NCBI GenBank assembly: GCA_964521285.1
Contig: CAZFQS010000003.1
Coordinates: 164,746 to 228,745, forward strand
Direction: 5' to 3'
DNA: 64,000 nt
Origin: G020354785 sp964521285
Lineage (GTDB): Bacteria > Bacteroidota > Bacteroidia > Bacteroidales > UBA10428
Shown: one piece after another, positions 34,040-42,933 of the stretch
Numbering within the stretch: the first letter of the stretch is position 1
Layout of the letters: each line of letters opens with the position of its first letter
Program-made: the position numbers and the translations under genes
The notes under the pieces: generated by a model
Database searches by the model: none
What the model saw: the letters and a program-made list of their open reading frames with translations, nothing else
What the model was told of the DNA's origin: nothing

Positions 34040-34046
34040 TCTTAAA

Positions 34047-35687
34047 TTAGAGCTTAATTAGTTTATGTATTAATAATGAATTTTCTGATTTTAAAGTAAG
34101 AAAATATATTCCTGAAGACAGATAAGACAGTTTATCTATAATTATTTCATTATAACTGTCATTTGTATAAAACTCTTCTCCTTTTATTATTCTGCCTGTT
34201 GCATCATAAAATTTTATACTTACAGTTTTCGCTGAACTGGAATAGAATATAATTTTAATATTTTCTTTAAAGGGATTCGGAAAAATATTCAGTGAATAGA
34301 AATCAGCAGATATCTCATTATATTTGGTTTTACAGATTATGTCCGCTTTGTTAAAATCAGGAACGCCGTAACCATATATTGTATCGGGATCAGCAAATTT
34401 GTCTGAACTTTCCTGGATGGCCGAGAATATTTCCATGTTAGTGGCTTGCGGGTTTGCCTGCCAGAGACAGGCTGCTAATCCTGTAATTACCGGAGCTGAT
34501 AACGATGTTCCGCTACCGGTTCCAATTAATCCGTTTTGCCTCAGGATATAAGTTCCTTTACCCACTGCACATACATCTGGCTTAATTCTGCCATCCGAAG
34601 TCGGTCCGATTGAGCTGAAAGAGGCTATAATTCCAAGTTCATCTGTTGCCCCTATAGCCAGAACACTGTCAGCATCAGCCGGTGCAGTAATATATTTCCA
34701 GTCTTTGTCACCCTGATTACCTGCGCTTGATACAACAAGTATTCCTTTTGACGCAGCAATATCCGCTGCAATGGAAACCCTGGTAGAATTCCCGTCCATA
34801 TCTTCATAAGTATGATTTTGAGTTAAATCATCAAAGACAGAATAACCAAGTGATGAGTTTATTATATCAGCACCTGCACTATCAGCATACTCAGCAGCTG
34901 ATACCCAGTTATCTTCTTCTATAAGATATTCCGAATCAACATCTTCCGCCCGTAACAGCCAGAAGCTTGCATCAGGGGCTGTACCAACAAATTCATAAGG
35001 TATAAAACCTGCAATAACTGATAAAACATGCATGCCATGTGAATCCTCCCTGTAAATATTTGAGCTCCTGTCAACAAAGTCTCTTGTTCCCAGAATTCTT
35101 CCCTCATTCCATAAATGCAAAAATCCGGATATAACATCTACTCCCAAAAATCCCGCATCTATTAAGGCAATCTGTATGCCTTCACCTCTAAATCCCTGCT
35201 GATGTAAAAAATGGCCGTTATGAATTATAATCTGGCTTTGCGAGTAACCGTAAAATGTGTTCCAACTATCAAACTCAGAAGTTACTGAAGCCGTGTTATT
35301 TTTAATACCTTTTTTAATTTGCTGAGATTCCTGAGATGAAGGCTTAACTACAAATGATAAATCATATATCTGTTCCAGTAATTCCGGACTAATGCTGTCT
35401 GTCGTTACAGCATTAAACCATTTTGACGTGTTATACACAGGTACTCCTAAAGCCTTTAAGCTGTCAATATATGCAGGAGTAACAGGCAGGTCATTAAATG
35501 AAATCGAAATATTTTGTTTCAGTCTTCTCTGAATAGCGCGCTCAGACAGGAATTCTTCAGGCCTTTCAAGACTATAGGGATTATTATTCTTGTCAGTAAA
35601 GCGGATCCAGTAACGATCAGGATATGTCTGCGAAAAAGTTTCCGCAACTGAAATAATTATACATATAAATAAAAAAAATAAACGCAT
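34047..35687 (-). CDS. S8 family (subtilisin-like) serine protease with T9SS sorting domain
   Basis: A 546-residue secreted protease. After a signal peptide (about 1-19) comes a pro-region, then the subtilase domain with the triad Asp177 (ALIDAGFLG), His217 (DSHGMHVLSV) and Ser395 (GSGTSLSAPVITG). The C-terminal 80 residues form a type A T9SS sorting domain beginning NIFPNPFKENI and ending LLIHKLIKL, so the enzyme should be secreted and anchored or released by type IX secretion. It lies between a ywqK-like gene (13 bp upstream) and xseA in one minus-strand run. The natural substrate is unknown. Confidence 0.94.
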   Translation of the reverse strand: MRLFFLFICIIISVAETFSQTYPDRYWIRFTDKNNNPYSLERPEEFLSERAIQRRLKQNISISFNDLPVTPAYIDSLKALGVPVYNTSKWFNAVTTDSISPELLEQIYDLSFVVKPSSQESQQIKKGIKNNTASVTSEFDSWNTFYGYSQSQIIIHNGHFLHQQGFRGEGIQIALIDAGFLGVDVISGFLHLWNEGRILGTRDFVDRSSNIYREDSHGMHVLSVIAGFIPYEFVGTAPDASFWLLRAEDVDSEYLIEEDNWVSAAEYADSAGADIINSSLGYSVFDDLTQNHTYEDMDGNSTRVSIAADIAASKGILVVSSAGNQGDKDWKYITAPADADSVLAIGATDELGIIASFSSIGPTSDGRIKPDVCAVGKGTYILRQNGLIGTGSGTSLSAPVITGLAACLWQANPQATNMEIFSAIQESSDKFADPDTIYGYGVPDFNKADIICKTKYNEISADFYSLNIFPNPFKENIKIIFYSSSAKTVSIKFYDATGRIIKGEEFYTNDSYNEIIIDKLSYLSSGIYFLTLKSENSLLIHKLIKL

Positions 35688-35700
35688 TTTTTATGTTGCA

Positions 35701-36513
35701 TTATTCATTTTTTAATGGCAAAAAATCCCCGGGTTCAGGATCTTTAAATTTTCCTATATTCTTATCCATCTCCTGAAAATATTCCTGCTGTTTCCTAGTT
35801 AATACTTCTTCGTTTTCAGCTTTTCCATATATAAAATTCATATCAAAATTTACATTATCTTCTTCATCATAAAATATCCACTTCCCATGTCTCATACCTT
35901 CCAGATAATGTCCCGTTATTTGTATACTTCCATCCGGATAGTAAACTATAAAATCATCTGAAAGTTTACCTTGATTATATGAGGCTTTAAGCCTAAGGGA
36001 ACCTTCTTCATAATATTGTTCCCAAACACCGTTTTTAATATTATCTTTCCATTCTGTTTTTTCCGTTATCTTACCATTAGGGTAATACTTATGTGATATG
36101 CCGTTTTTTAAACCCTTTTTATATATTTCGTCTGAAATAACAGTCCCTTCATAGTAACTGTAGTATTTCCAGAGGCTGTCCTTCACAGAATTTAAATAGT
36201 ATCCTTCTGCAGCCAGTTGACCATCCTCATAATATAATCTTGTTTCTGCACAGGTACCTGTGCTGTTAAAATTCATAATTGCTTTTAAACTACCGCTTTC
36301 ATAGTACCTTTTTAATATACCCACCGGCTTATCATCCTTAAAAAATCCGGAATAATTTAAGTTACCATTAGGATAATATTTTTTCCAGAATCCATGTTTT
36401 AAACCATTTTCATCAACCTTATTAAATACTGTGTCGCCTTTATTTGAAATAGTCTGCAAAAATGCTATTTCAGGTGAAGCAACTAAAACCATTATAATTA
36501 AAAATTTTCTCAT
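35701..36513 (-). CDS. YwqK/MORN-repeat family exported protein
   Basis: A 270-residue protein with a signal-like N-terminus (about 1-18) built mostly of repeats of the YwqK/MORN type: GFWKKYYPNGNLNYSGFF, RYYESGSLKAIM, LYYEDGQLAAEGYY, KYYPNGKITEKTEW, QYYEEGSLRLKASY, VYYPDGSIQITGHY. Six or seven copies of about 22-24 residues would make an elongated beta sheet. Databases often label this family a toxin-antitoxin antitoxin from YwqK, but no toxin partner is present and export argues against that role here. Function unknown; it leads the minus-strand protease-xseAB run. Confidence 0.85.
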   Translation of the reverse strand: MRKFLIIMVLVASPEIAFLQTISNKGDTVFNKVDENGLKHGFWKKYYPNGNLNYSGFFKDDKPVGILKRYYESGSLKAIMNFNSTGTCAETRLYYEDGQLAAEGYYLNSVKDSLWKYYSYYEGTVISDEIYKKGLKNGISHKYYPNGKITEKTEWKDNIKNGVWEQYYEEGSLRLKASYNQGKLSDDFIVYYPDGSIQITGHYLEGMRHGKWIFYDEEDNVNFDMNFIYGKAENEEVLTRKQQEYFQEMDKNIGKFKDPEPGDFLPLKNE

Positions 36514-36552
36514 ATAACATATTGATTTATTTAAGAAATAAAAGTCAATTGT

Positions 36553-36570
36553 CCTTATATAAATATAAGG
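36553..36570. promoter_or_regulatory. 18-bp perfect palindrome near the ywqK-like start
   Basis: CCTTATAT and ATATAAGG flank a 2-bp AA centre. It lies 43 bp upstream of the ywqK-like start codon and about 10-20 bp downstream of the start point implied by the -7 element at 36587-36594. This is a plausible repressor operator, inferred from symmetry and position. Confidence 0.4.
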
Positions 36571-36586
36571 CAGCTTTGTAAAAGAA

Positions 36587-36594
36587 CAAAATTA
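36587..36594 (-). promoter_or_regulatory. -7 promoter element for the ywqK-like operon
   Basis: On the minus strand this reads TAATTTTG, a TAnnTTTG match, 74 bp before the ywqK-like ATG and after the dnaK terminator. Motif-based only. Confidence 0.35.
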
Positions 36595-36675
36595 TTTAAA
36601 CGTATTAATTAACCACAAAATTTTACAAAATAACCAGATCAATGGATTTGTTGTTTAGGGGGTACTTTGCAAAAC

Positions 36676-36704
36676 AAATAAAAAAGCCCCGCATTAGGGG
36701 GCTT
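36676..36704 (-). terminator. dnaK terminator
   Basis: On the minus strand AAGCCCC and GGGGCTT (7-bp stem, 7-nt loop) run directly into TTTTT. It starts 28 bp after the dnaK stop, a textbook rho-independent terminator. Confidence 0.88.
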
Positions 36705-36731
36705 GAGGTTATTTCGATAAATAATATTTTA

Positions 36732-38651
36732 CTATTTCACTTCTTCAAAATCAACATCTGTCACCTCCTCATCATCTCCCTTTGATTCCTTACCCTTTTT
36801 CGAAGAAGTATCATCCTGGGGACCACTCTTTCCTGCCTCGGCAGCCTGACTTGCCTTATACATTTCTTCCGATGCCTTTTGCCAGACTGAATTTAATTCA
36901 GCCATAGCTTTGTCTATAGCTTCAATATCCTGATTTTTATGTGCTTCCTTAAGATTTTTTAAAGCGTTTTCTATTGGTTCTTTCTTATCAGCCGGTAATT
37001 TATCCCCGTACTCTTTAAGCTGTTTTTCAGTCTGGAATACCATACTATCTGCAGTATTCAACTTATCAATTCTTTCACGCTGTTTTTTATCTTCTTCTTC
37101 ATGAGCTTTAGCTTCCTGTTTCATTTTTTCAATTTCATCATCGGTTAATCCTGAAGAAGCTTCTATTCTTATACTCTGTTCTTTACCTGTACCCTTATCT
37201 TTAGCTGACACATTTAATATACCGTTAGCATCTATATCAAAAGTCACCTCAATTTGTGGTATACCTCTTGGTGCAGGGGGTATTCCGTCAAGATGAAATT
37301 TGCCAATTGTCTTATTCCCTGCTGCCATAGGTCTTTCACCCTGTAAAACATGAATTTCAACTGAAGGCTGATTATCAGCAGCAGTAGTAAAGGTCTCTGT
37401 CTTCTTGGTAGGAATTGTTGTATTGGCTTCAATCAGCCTGGTCATAACACCTCCCAAAGTTTCAATACCCAGTGATAATGGAGTAACATCAAGCAACAAT
37501 ACATCTTTCACCTCTCCTGTAAGGACACCTCCCTGGATGGCAGCTCCCACTGCAACTACTTCGTCAGGATTCACACCTTTTGAAGGTTTCTTCCCAAAAA
37601 ACTTTTCAACAACCTCCTGAATAGCAGGTATACGTGTGCAACCTCCTACAAGTATTACTTCATCAATATCTGAAGCACTGAATCCCGAATCCTTTAAAGC
37701 TTTCTTACAAGGTTCAATAGTTGCATTAATTAACGAATCGGTAAGACTTTCAAACTTTGCCCTGGTAAGTGTTTTGACTAAATGTTTAGGAATGCCATCA
37801 ACAGGCATTATATATGGTAAATTAATCTCAGTACTTGTAGAGCTTGAAAGCTCAATTTTTGCCTTTTCAGCAGCTTCTTTCAATCGTTGCATTGCCATCG
37901 GATCTTTTCTTAGATCTAATCCTTCGTCTTTTTTAAATTCATCTGCCAGCCAGTCGATTACAACATGATCAAAATCGTCGCCTCCAAGGTGAGTGTTTCC
38001 ATTTGTTGATTTAACCTCGAATACACCATCTCCCAGCTCAAGTATGGAAATATCAAAAGTACCTCCTCCCAGGTCAAAAACTGCAATTTTCAGATCTTTA
38101 TTCCTCTTATCCAGACCGTATGCAAGCGAAGCGGCTGTCGGTTCGTTTATTATACGTTTAACGACCAGACCTGCTATTTCACCAGCTTCCTTTGTTGCCT
38201 GACGCTGAGAATCACTAAAATAAGCCGGAACAGTTATAACTGCCTCGGTAACCTCCTGACCGAGGTAGTCTTCTGCAGTTTTTTTCATCTTTTGAAGAAT
38301 CATAGCAGAAATTTCCTGGGGAGTGTATTTACGATCTTCAATCTGAACCCGGGGGGTATTGTTTTCACCTTTAATAACCTTGTATGGCACTCTTTTAACT
38401 TCTAAATCCGCCACTTTATCAAATGTTTCTCCCATAAAACGCTTAATAGAATAAACTGTCTTTTGGGGATTTGTAATAGCCTGTCTTTTTGCAGGATCAC
38501 CTACTTTTCTTTCACCATTTTTCAAAAAGGCAACCATTGATGGTGTAGTGCGTTTACCTTCACTATTAGGAATTACTACCGGCTCATTACCTTCCATTAC
38601 TGATACGCAGGAGTTAGTAGTACCAAGGTCTATTCCAATAATTTTACCCAT
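36732..38651 (-). CDS. dnaK: molecular chaperone DnaK (Hsp70)
   Basis: A 639-residue Hsp70. The ATPase domain shows GIDLGTTNSCVSVMEG, AVFDLGGGTFDISILELG and GGCTRIPAIQ; the substrate domain shows LLLDVTPLSLGIETLGG and IPTKKTETFTTAADNQ; the lid ends in an acidic tail (DDEEVTDVDFEEVK) typical of bacterial DnaK. It works with DnaJ and GrpE in protein folding; neither partner is adjacent. It is transcribed alone between its terminator and a 240-bp divergent intergenic region shared with panB. No TAnnTTTG element or CIRCE palindrome is evident upstream, so its promoter is unclear. Confidence 0.98.
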   Translation of the reverse strand: MGKIIGIDLGTTNSCVSVMEGNEPVVIPNSEGKRTTPSMVAFLKNGERKVGDPAKRQAITNPQKTVYSIKRFMGETFDKVADLEVKRVPYKVIKGENNTPRVQIEDRKYTPQEISAMILQKMKKTAEDYLGQEVTEAVITVPAYFSDSQRQATKEAGEIAGLVVKRIINEPTAASLAYGLDKRNKDLKIAVFDLGGGTFDISILELGDGVFEVKSTNGNTHLGGDDFDHVVIDWLADEFKKDEGLDLRKDPMAMQRLKEAAEKAKIELSSSTSTEINLPYIMPVDGIPKHLVKTLTRAKFESLTDSLINATIEPCKKALKDSGFSASDIDEVILVGGCTRIPAIQEVVEKFFGKKPSKGVNPDEVVAVGAAIQGGVLTGEVKDVLLLDVTPLSLGIETLGGVMTRLIEANTTIPTKKTETFTTAADNQPSVEIHVLQGERPMAAGNKTIGKFHLDGIPPAPRGIPQIEVTFDIDANGILNVSAKDKGTGKEQSIRIEASSGLTDDEIEKMKQEAKAHEEEDKKQRERIDKLNTADSMVFQTEKQLKEYGDKLPADKKEPIENALKNLKEAHKNQDIEAIDKAMAELNSVWQKASEEMYKASQAAEAGKSGPQDDTSSKKGKESKGDDEEVTDVDFEEVK

Positions 38652-38700
38652 TCTTTTCAGTTTTAATTATTATTATTTAAAATTAACTTATTGTGTTACT

Positions 38701-38806
38701 TGACAATGATTATGCCATATTATAATTCTGACATAATTTCGCCTGCAATGTATCAATTAAAATCATATTATATTTAATATTGTGACAAAAAGACAGTATT
38801 TTGACA
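38701..38806. promoter_or_regulatory. TGACA-repeat region between dnaK and panB
   Basis: TGACA occurs at 38701, 38729, 38783 and 38802, with an AGACA at 38791, all in the same orientation within 106 bp of the divergent dnaK-panB spacer. The first and last read as TTGACA and are followed 15-20 bp later by TATAAT or TTATAA. They could be sigma-70-like elements or a regulator binding array; chance in AT-rich DNA is not excluded. Confidence 0.25.
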
Positions 38807-38864
38807 ATAAATAGAAAATTAATAGTTATAACATCTTTAGGTTCAAATTATTTTATAAACTTTG

Positions 38865-38872
38865 TAGCTTTG
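38865..38872 (+). promoter_or_regulatory. -7 promoter element for panB
   Basis: TAGCTTTG is an exact TAnnTTTG match ending 19 bp before the panB ATG, giving a short leader of roughly 12 nt. Confidence 0.5.
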
Positions 38873-38891
38873 AAATAAAATATCTAATATC

Positions 38892-39713
38892 ATGTCAACT
38901 GCGGCTAAAGACAAACCAAAAAGAATTACTACGCATGTATTACAGGAAATGAAGATTAAGAAAGAAAAAATTGCCATGCTTACAGCATATGATTATTCAA
39001 TGGCTAAGATTATTGACAGAGCAGGGATAGATGTAATTCTGGTAGGAGATTCTGCATCAAACGTTATGGCTGGACATGAAACAACTTTGCCAATAACTCT
39101 TAATGAAATGATTTATCATTCTTCTGCAGTTGTTCGCGCAATAAAAAGAGCCCTGGTAATAGTTGACCTGCCTTTTGGAACATATCAGGGAAATTCTATT
39201 GAGGCATTAACATCAGCAATAAGAATAATGAAAGAAACAGGTGCACATGGTATAAAAATGGAGGGAGGCGAAGAAATTGTAGAATCTGTAACAAGGATAT
39301 TATCTGCTGGTATTCCGGTTATGGGCCATCTCGGATTAACACCACAATCAATACATAAATTTGGCACTTATGTTGTTAGAGCCCAGGATAAAAAGGAAGC
39401 AAAAAAACTTGTTTATGACGCACATATTTTAGAGGAAGCAGGATGTTTCGGTATAGTACTTGAAAAAATTCCTGCAACACTGGCAGCTAAAGTAGCTAAA
39501 GAACTAAAAATACCTGTAATAGGCATAGGTGCCGGTAGAGAAGTTGACGGTCAGGTGCTTGTATTACATGATATGCTGGGAATAACACAGGAATTTTCCC
39601 CAAGATTTTTACGTCGTTATCATGACCTTTACCAGGAAATAACCAAAGCAGTTATGAATTATATTGATGATATTAAAAATTTAAATTTCCCGAATGAAAA
39701 GGAACAATACTGA
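38892..39713 (+). CDS. panB: 3-methyl-2-oxobutanoate hydroxymethyltransferase PanB
   Basis: A 273-residue TIM-barrel enzyme that makes ketopantoate from ketoisovalerate and methylene-tetrahydrofolate, the first step to pantothenate and CoA. Diagnostic segments are MLTAYDYSMAKIIDRAGID, LVGDSASNVMAGHETTLP, VDLPFGTYQGN, MGHLGLTPQS and VIGIGAGREVDGQVLV. The metal Asp residues sit in the GDS and DLPFG motifs. A short N-terminal extension (about 1-20) precedes the fold. It is divergent from dnaK and convergent with korB; no other pantothenate gene is nearby. Confidence 0.97.
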   Translation: MSTAAKDKPKRITTHVLQEMKIKKEKIAMLTAYDYSMAKIIDRAGIDVILVGDSASNVMAGHETTLPITLNEMIYHSSAVVRAIKRALVIVDLPFGTYQGNSIEALTSAIRIMKETGAHGIKMEGGEEIVESVTRILSAGIPVMGHLGLTPQSIHKFGTYVVRAQDKKEAKKLVYDAHILEEAGCFGIVLEKIPATLAAKVAKELKIPVIGIGAGREVDGQVLVLHDMLGITQEFSPRFLRRYHDLYQEITKAVMNYIDDIKNLNFPNEKEQY

Positions 39714-39746
39714 CAATAGATTGATTTATTACCTGCTGATTATTAT

Positions 39747-40772
39747 TTAGCCAATTTTAAAAACATTTCCACTTGTCAATAAATCGTCAACACATTTTAC
39801 TTCTCTTTTTTCCTTATACTCCTGTATTTGTTTATATAAAATATCTTCATATACAGTGCTTTGCCAGGCTCTTAAAATACCCATTGCTACCGGGTACTCA
39901 GGCAATGTCATCCTTGATAACATATAAGCACGGGTATCATCAGGATTATGTGCATCGTGAATAAGTATGTCTTTTTCAGTTATTCCATTTTCACCTATTT
40001 TCACAACTTTAAATTTTGGACCACTCTGGATCAGCCCTTTGTCCCTGTTTTTACCAAAAATCATCGGTTTCCCGTGTTCCAGATAAATCTGATTATCTTC
40101 TCTTACATCTTTTCCAGTAATTTCAGAATGTACCTGGTTATTGAAAATTATGCAGTTCTGGAGAATTTCAACCAGGGATGTACCCTTGTGGTTAGCAGCA
40201 TGAGTTATTACCTCCTTCATCATTTTAGGATTATTGTCGACTACTCTTGCATAAAATGTGCCGTTTGCTCCCATGGCTAGCTCACCCGGAAGAAACGGGT
40301 TTTCAATAGTACCGTCAGGTGAACTCTTGGTTACACTACCCTTGGGAGTTGTTGGTGAGTACTGACCTTTTGTCAGAGCATATATTTTATTGTTAAATAA
40401 CAATATATTTACATTGATATTTCTTCTAAGTATATGTATAAAGTGATTACCTCCTATTGCCATAGAATCTCCGTCGCCGGTAACCACCCACACACTTAAA
40501 TTAGGATTTGACACTTTAATACCTGAAGCTATGGCAAAAGCTCTTCCGTGAAGGCCATGAAATCCATATGTATTAATATAGTATGGAAACCTTGAAGAAC
40601 AGCCTATTCCCGAGACAAAAACGACATTTTCCTTTTTTATTCGTGTCACCGGTAATGCTTTCTGAACAGCAGAAAGTACTGCATGTGCTCCACAACCCGC
40701 ACACCATTTGACAGGGGCATCTAACTTATAATCCTGATTTGAAAACTCCGTTGTCTTAATTTGATCACTCAT
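39747..40772 (-). CDS. korB: 2-oxoacid:ferredoxin oxidoreductase beta subunit (2-oxoglutarate type)
   Basis: A 341-residue TPP-binding subunit: WCAGCGAHAVLSAVQ at the N-terminus, GIGCSSRFPYY, the TPP/metal motif GDGDSMAIGGNHF and NNKIYALTKGQYSPTTPKG. An earlier in-frame start at 40796 exists, but ATG 40772 has a clear GGAGGA Shine-Dalgarno 8 nt upstream and follows the korA stop by 4 nt, which decides the start. With KorA it oxidises 2-oxoglutarate to succinyl-CoA (or runs in reverse) using ferredoxin. Sequence favours 2-oxoglutarate over pyruvate as substrate, though this is not proven. Confidence 0.94.
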   Translation of the reverse strand: MSDQIKTTEFSNQDYKLDAPVKWCAGCGAHAVLSAVQKALPVTRIKKENVVFVSGIGCSSRFPYYINTYGFHGLHGRAFAIASGIKVSNPNLSVWVVTGDGDSMAIGGNHFIHILRRNINVNILLFNNKIYALTKGQYSPTTPKGSVTKSSPDGTIENPFLPGELAMGANGTFYARVVDNNPKMMKEVITHAANHKGTSLVEILQNCIIFNNQVHSEITGKDVREDNQIYLEHGKPMIFGKNRDKGLIQSGPKFKVVKIGENGITEKDILIHDAHNPDDTRAYMLSRMTLPEYPVAMGILRAWQSTVYEDILYKQIQEYKEKREVKCVDDLLTSGNVFKIG

Positions 40773-40776
40773 AACA

Positions 40777-42621
40777 TTATTCCTCCAAAACCTCAATAAA
40801 TTTTGCCTTTAATTCTGAAATTAAAAAGGGTAATCCCTGAATCTTATTGAACTGTAAATAATTATACCTGGGAAATTTTGATCGAAGATGGTGTGCAAAT
40901 TGGCCTAGATTCAATTCACATACAATTATCTTTTTAAAATTACTTAATATTTCATCTACGTTTTCTGGCAAAGGATTGATATAATTGAACTGGGCCAGAC
41001 TAACCTTCCTGTTTTCATCCTGTAGCTCATTTACTGCCGAAACCAGTGCGCCATAGGTTCCACCCCACCCTACAACGAGCAAATCTCCTTTTTCCCTGCC
41101 AATAACTTTTTGTTTTGGAATTCTGTTAGCTACCCTTTCCACCTTTTCTGCTCTTGTTAAACACATTATTTCATGATTTATCGGATCATGTGAGACTTCA
41201 CCTGTTACATCAGTCTTTTCAAGTCCGCCCACTCTGTGCCTGAGGCCCTCCTGTCCGGGTAAGGCCCAGTAGCGGGCAAGCCTTTGCGGATCACGGTTAT
41301 ATGGATGATAGTAAGGATCATTATCTTCAACTAAAGGAGGGTAAATTGCAGGTAAGTCACTTACTTTTGGAATCTGCCACAATTCCGAACCATTTGCTAA
41401 ATAGCCATCTGTAAGGAGAATAACAGGAGTCATATGTTCGATTGACAATCTTGCAGCTTCATATGCAAAATCAAAGCAATTCGCTGGTGTGGAAGCTGCC
41501 AGTACTATACATGGACTTTCACCATGTCTTCCGTACAGTGCCTGCAACAAATCGGCTTGCTCTGTTTTAGTAGGTAATCCTGTCGATGGCCCTCCTCTTT
41601 GTACATTTACCACTACAAGCGGTAATTCTGTAATTACTGCCAGGCCAATACCCTCTCCTTTTAATGCAAGTCCGGGACCAGAAGTAGTTGTAACACCTAA
41701 TCTTCCTGTAAAGGACGCTCCTATAGAAGCACATACGCTGGCAATTTCATCCTCACCCTGAAATGCTATGGCATCAAGGTGTTTCATTTTTGCTATTTCC
41801 TGCAATATTTCCGATGCAGGTGTAATGGGATATGAACCCAGGAACAGCTTTCGTCCTGAACGTTCTGCTGCAGCAAGAAGGCCCCATGCTGTAGCAATAT
41901 TACCTGTTATGTTTCGAAATAAACCCTTTCCTTTTTCAGCAGGAAGTACTTCAAATCTGGTGGCAATAGCCTCAATGGTCTCAGCATAATTATATCCTGC
42001 ATATAATGCTGCAATATTAGCTTTTACCAGGTTAGGTTTTTTGAAAAACTTACCTCTTAAAAATGATTCACCTATTTTGATATCACGATTGAACAGCCAG
42101 TATAACACACCTGCAACAAACTGGTTCTTTGTCTTATCAGCAGTTATATTATCCAGTCCGAATTCTTTCACAGTTGAACGGGTTAAATTTGTGATTGGAG
42201 CCTTAATTATGTTAAATCCTTCAAGGCTCCCGTCATTTAAGGGATCCTCAATATATCCTGCTTTTTTATAGTGCTTACTATCAAAATTGTCAATATCAAT
42301 AATAATTGTTGCATTTGGTTTAATCCATCTCAGATTAGCTTTTAATGCTGCAGGATTCATAGCAACCAAAACATCAGCTTTATCACCAGGTGTCTGAACT
42401 TCCTTATGTCCGATATGAACCTGGAATCCAGATACTCCGGCAATAGTGCCTTCCGGGGCCCTTATTTCAGAAGGATAGTCAGGAAATGTTGATAAGTCTA
42501 ATCCTAAAAACGCAGAAGAATCAGAGAATTGTGAACCTGTAAGCTGCATACCATCACCTGAATCACCGGCAAATTTCACTACGACCTCATCAAGCTCAAT
42601 AATTTTAGCTTCCTTTTTCAT
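40777..42621 (-). CDS. korA: 2-oxoacid:acceptor oxidoreductase alpha subunit, gamma-alpha fusion
   Basis: A 614-residue protein that fuses the gamma domain (about 1-195: VVKFAGDSGDGMQLTGSQF and PDYPSEIRAPEGT) to the alpha, pyrimidine-binding domain (about 225-600: GSYPITPASEILQEIA, AFQGEDEIASVCASIGASF, TTTSGPGLALKGEGIGLA). This fused form is usual for Bacteroidota and many anaerobes. It is translated just before korB (4-nt gap). Cofactors are TPP and CoA, and the electron acceptor is ferredoxin, so an anaerobic or microaerobic central metabolism is likely. Confidence 0.96.
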   Translation of the reverse strand: MKKEAKIIELDEVVVKFAGDSGDGMQLTGSQFSDSSAFLGLDLSTFPDYPSEIRAPEGTIAGVSGFQVHIGHKEVQTPGDKADVLVAMNPAALKANLRWIKPNATIIIDIDNFDSKHYKKAGYIEDPLNDGSLEGFNIIKAPITNLTRSTVKEFGLDNITADKTKNQFVAGVLYWLFNRDIKIGESFLRGKFFKKPNLVKANIAALYAGYNYAETIEAIATRFEVLPAEKGKGLFRNITGNIATAWGLLAAAERSGRKLFLGSYPITPASEILQEIAKMKHLDAIAFQGEDEIASVCASIGASFTGRLGVTTTSGPGLALKGEGIGLAVITELPLVVVNVQRGGPSTGLPTKTEQADLLQALYGRHGESPCIVLAASTPANCFDFAYEAARLSIEHMTPVILLTDGYLANGSELWQIPKVSDLPAIYPPLVEDNDPYYHPYNRDPQRLARYWALPGQEGLRHRVGGLEKTDVTGEVSHDPINHEIMCLTRAEKVERVANRIPKQKVIGREKGDLLVVGWGGTYGALVSAVNELQDENRKVSLAQFNYINPLPENVDEILSNFKKIIVCELNLGQFAHHLRSKFPRYNYLQFNKIQGLPFLISELKAKFIEVLEE

Positions 42622-42933
42622 TGACTTTAAAATAATGCCGGAAAATTATTGTAAATATTATTTTTGATGCTGAAAGACAACAATTTACGATAATAATCCA
42701 ACTTTAGATTGAAATAATTAATAAAGTAATAAACAGAAATTAACATCTGATTATTAATTAACACTAATTTACGTAAAAAGTTTAATTCAGGCCCGCCTCT
42801 TTTCATTTGATAATCCAAAATTATTGAAAATTTTTATAACCCTGGCAGAATCATGGTAAGAATATATTCACAACAGGGTTGAAGATGCTTTCTGCTGTTC
42901 ACCCATCCAGTAAATTTAAAAAAATGGCCGGCG
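42622..42933. other. 312-bp intergenic region between murI and korA
   Basis: No convincing gene. On the minus strand TAATTTTG (42816-42823) fits the -7 consensus and could start korA with a leader of about 190 nt. A 63-codon minus-strand frame at 42627-42818 has no recognisable product and biased AT-rich composition. I see no clear terminator for murI. Confidence 0.5.

Noticed and set aside
35701..36513. YwqK label as an antitoxin of a toxin-antitoxin system
   Set aside because: It has a signal-like N-terminus, is made of MORN-type repeats, and no toxin gene is adjacent.
41489..42271. Plus-strand ORFs antisense to korA (for example 41489-41761)
   Set aside because: They mirror strongly conserved korA codons; the plus-strand translations resemble nothing and have no ribosome site.
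42627..42818. 63-codon minus-strand ORF upstream of korA
   Set aside because: No recognisable motif, low-complexity composition, and position in a likely korA leader.
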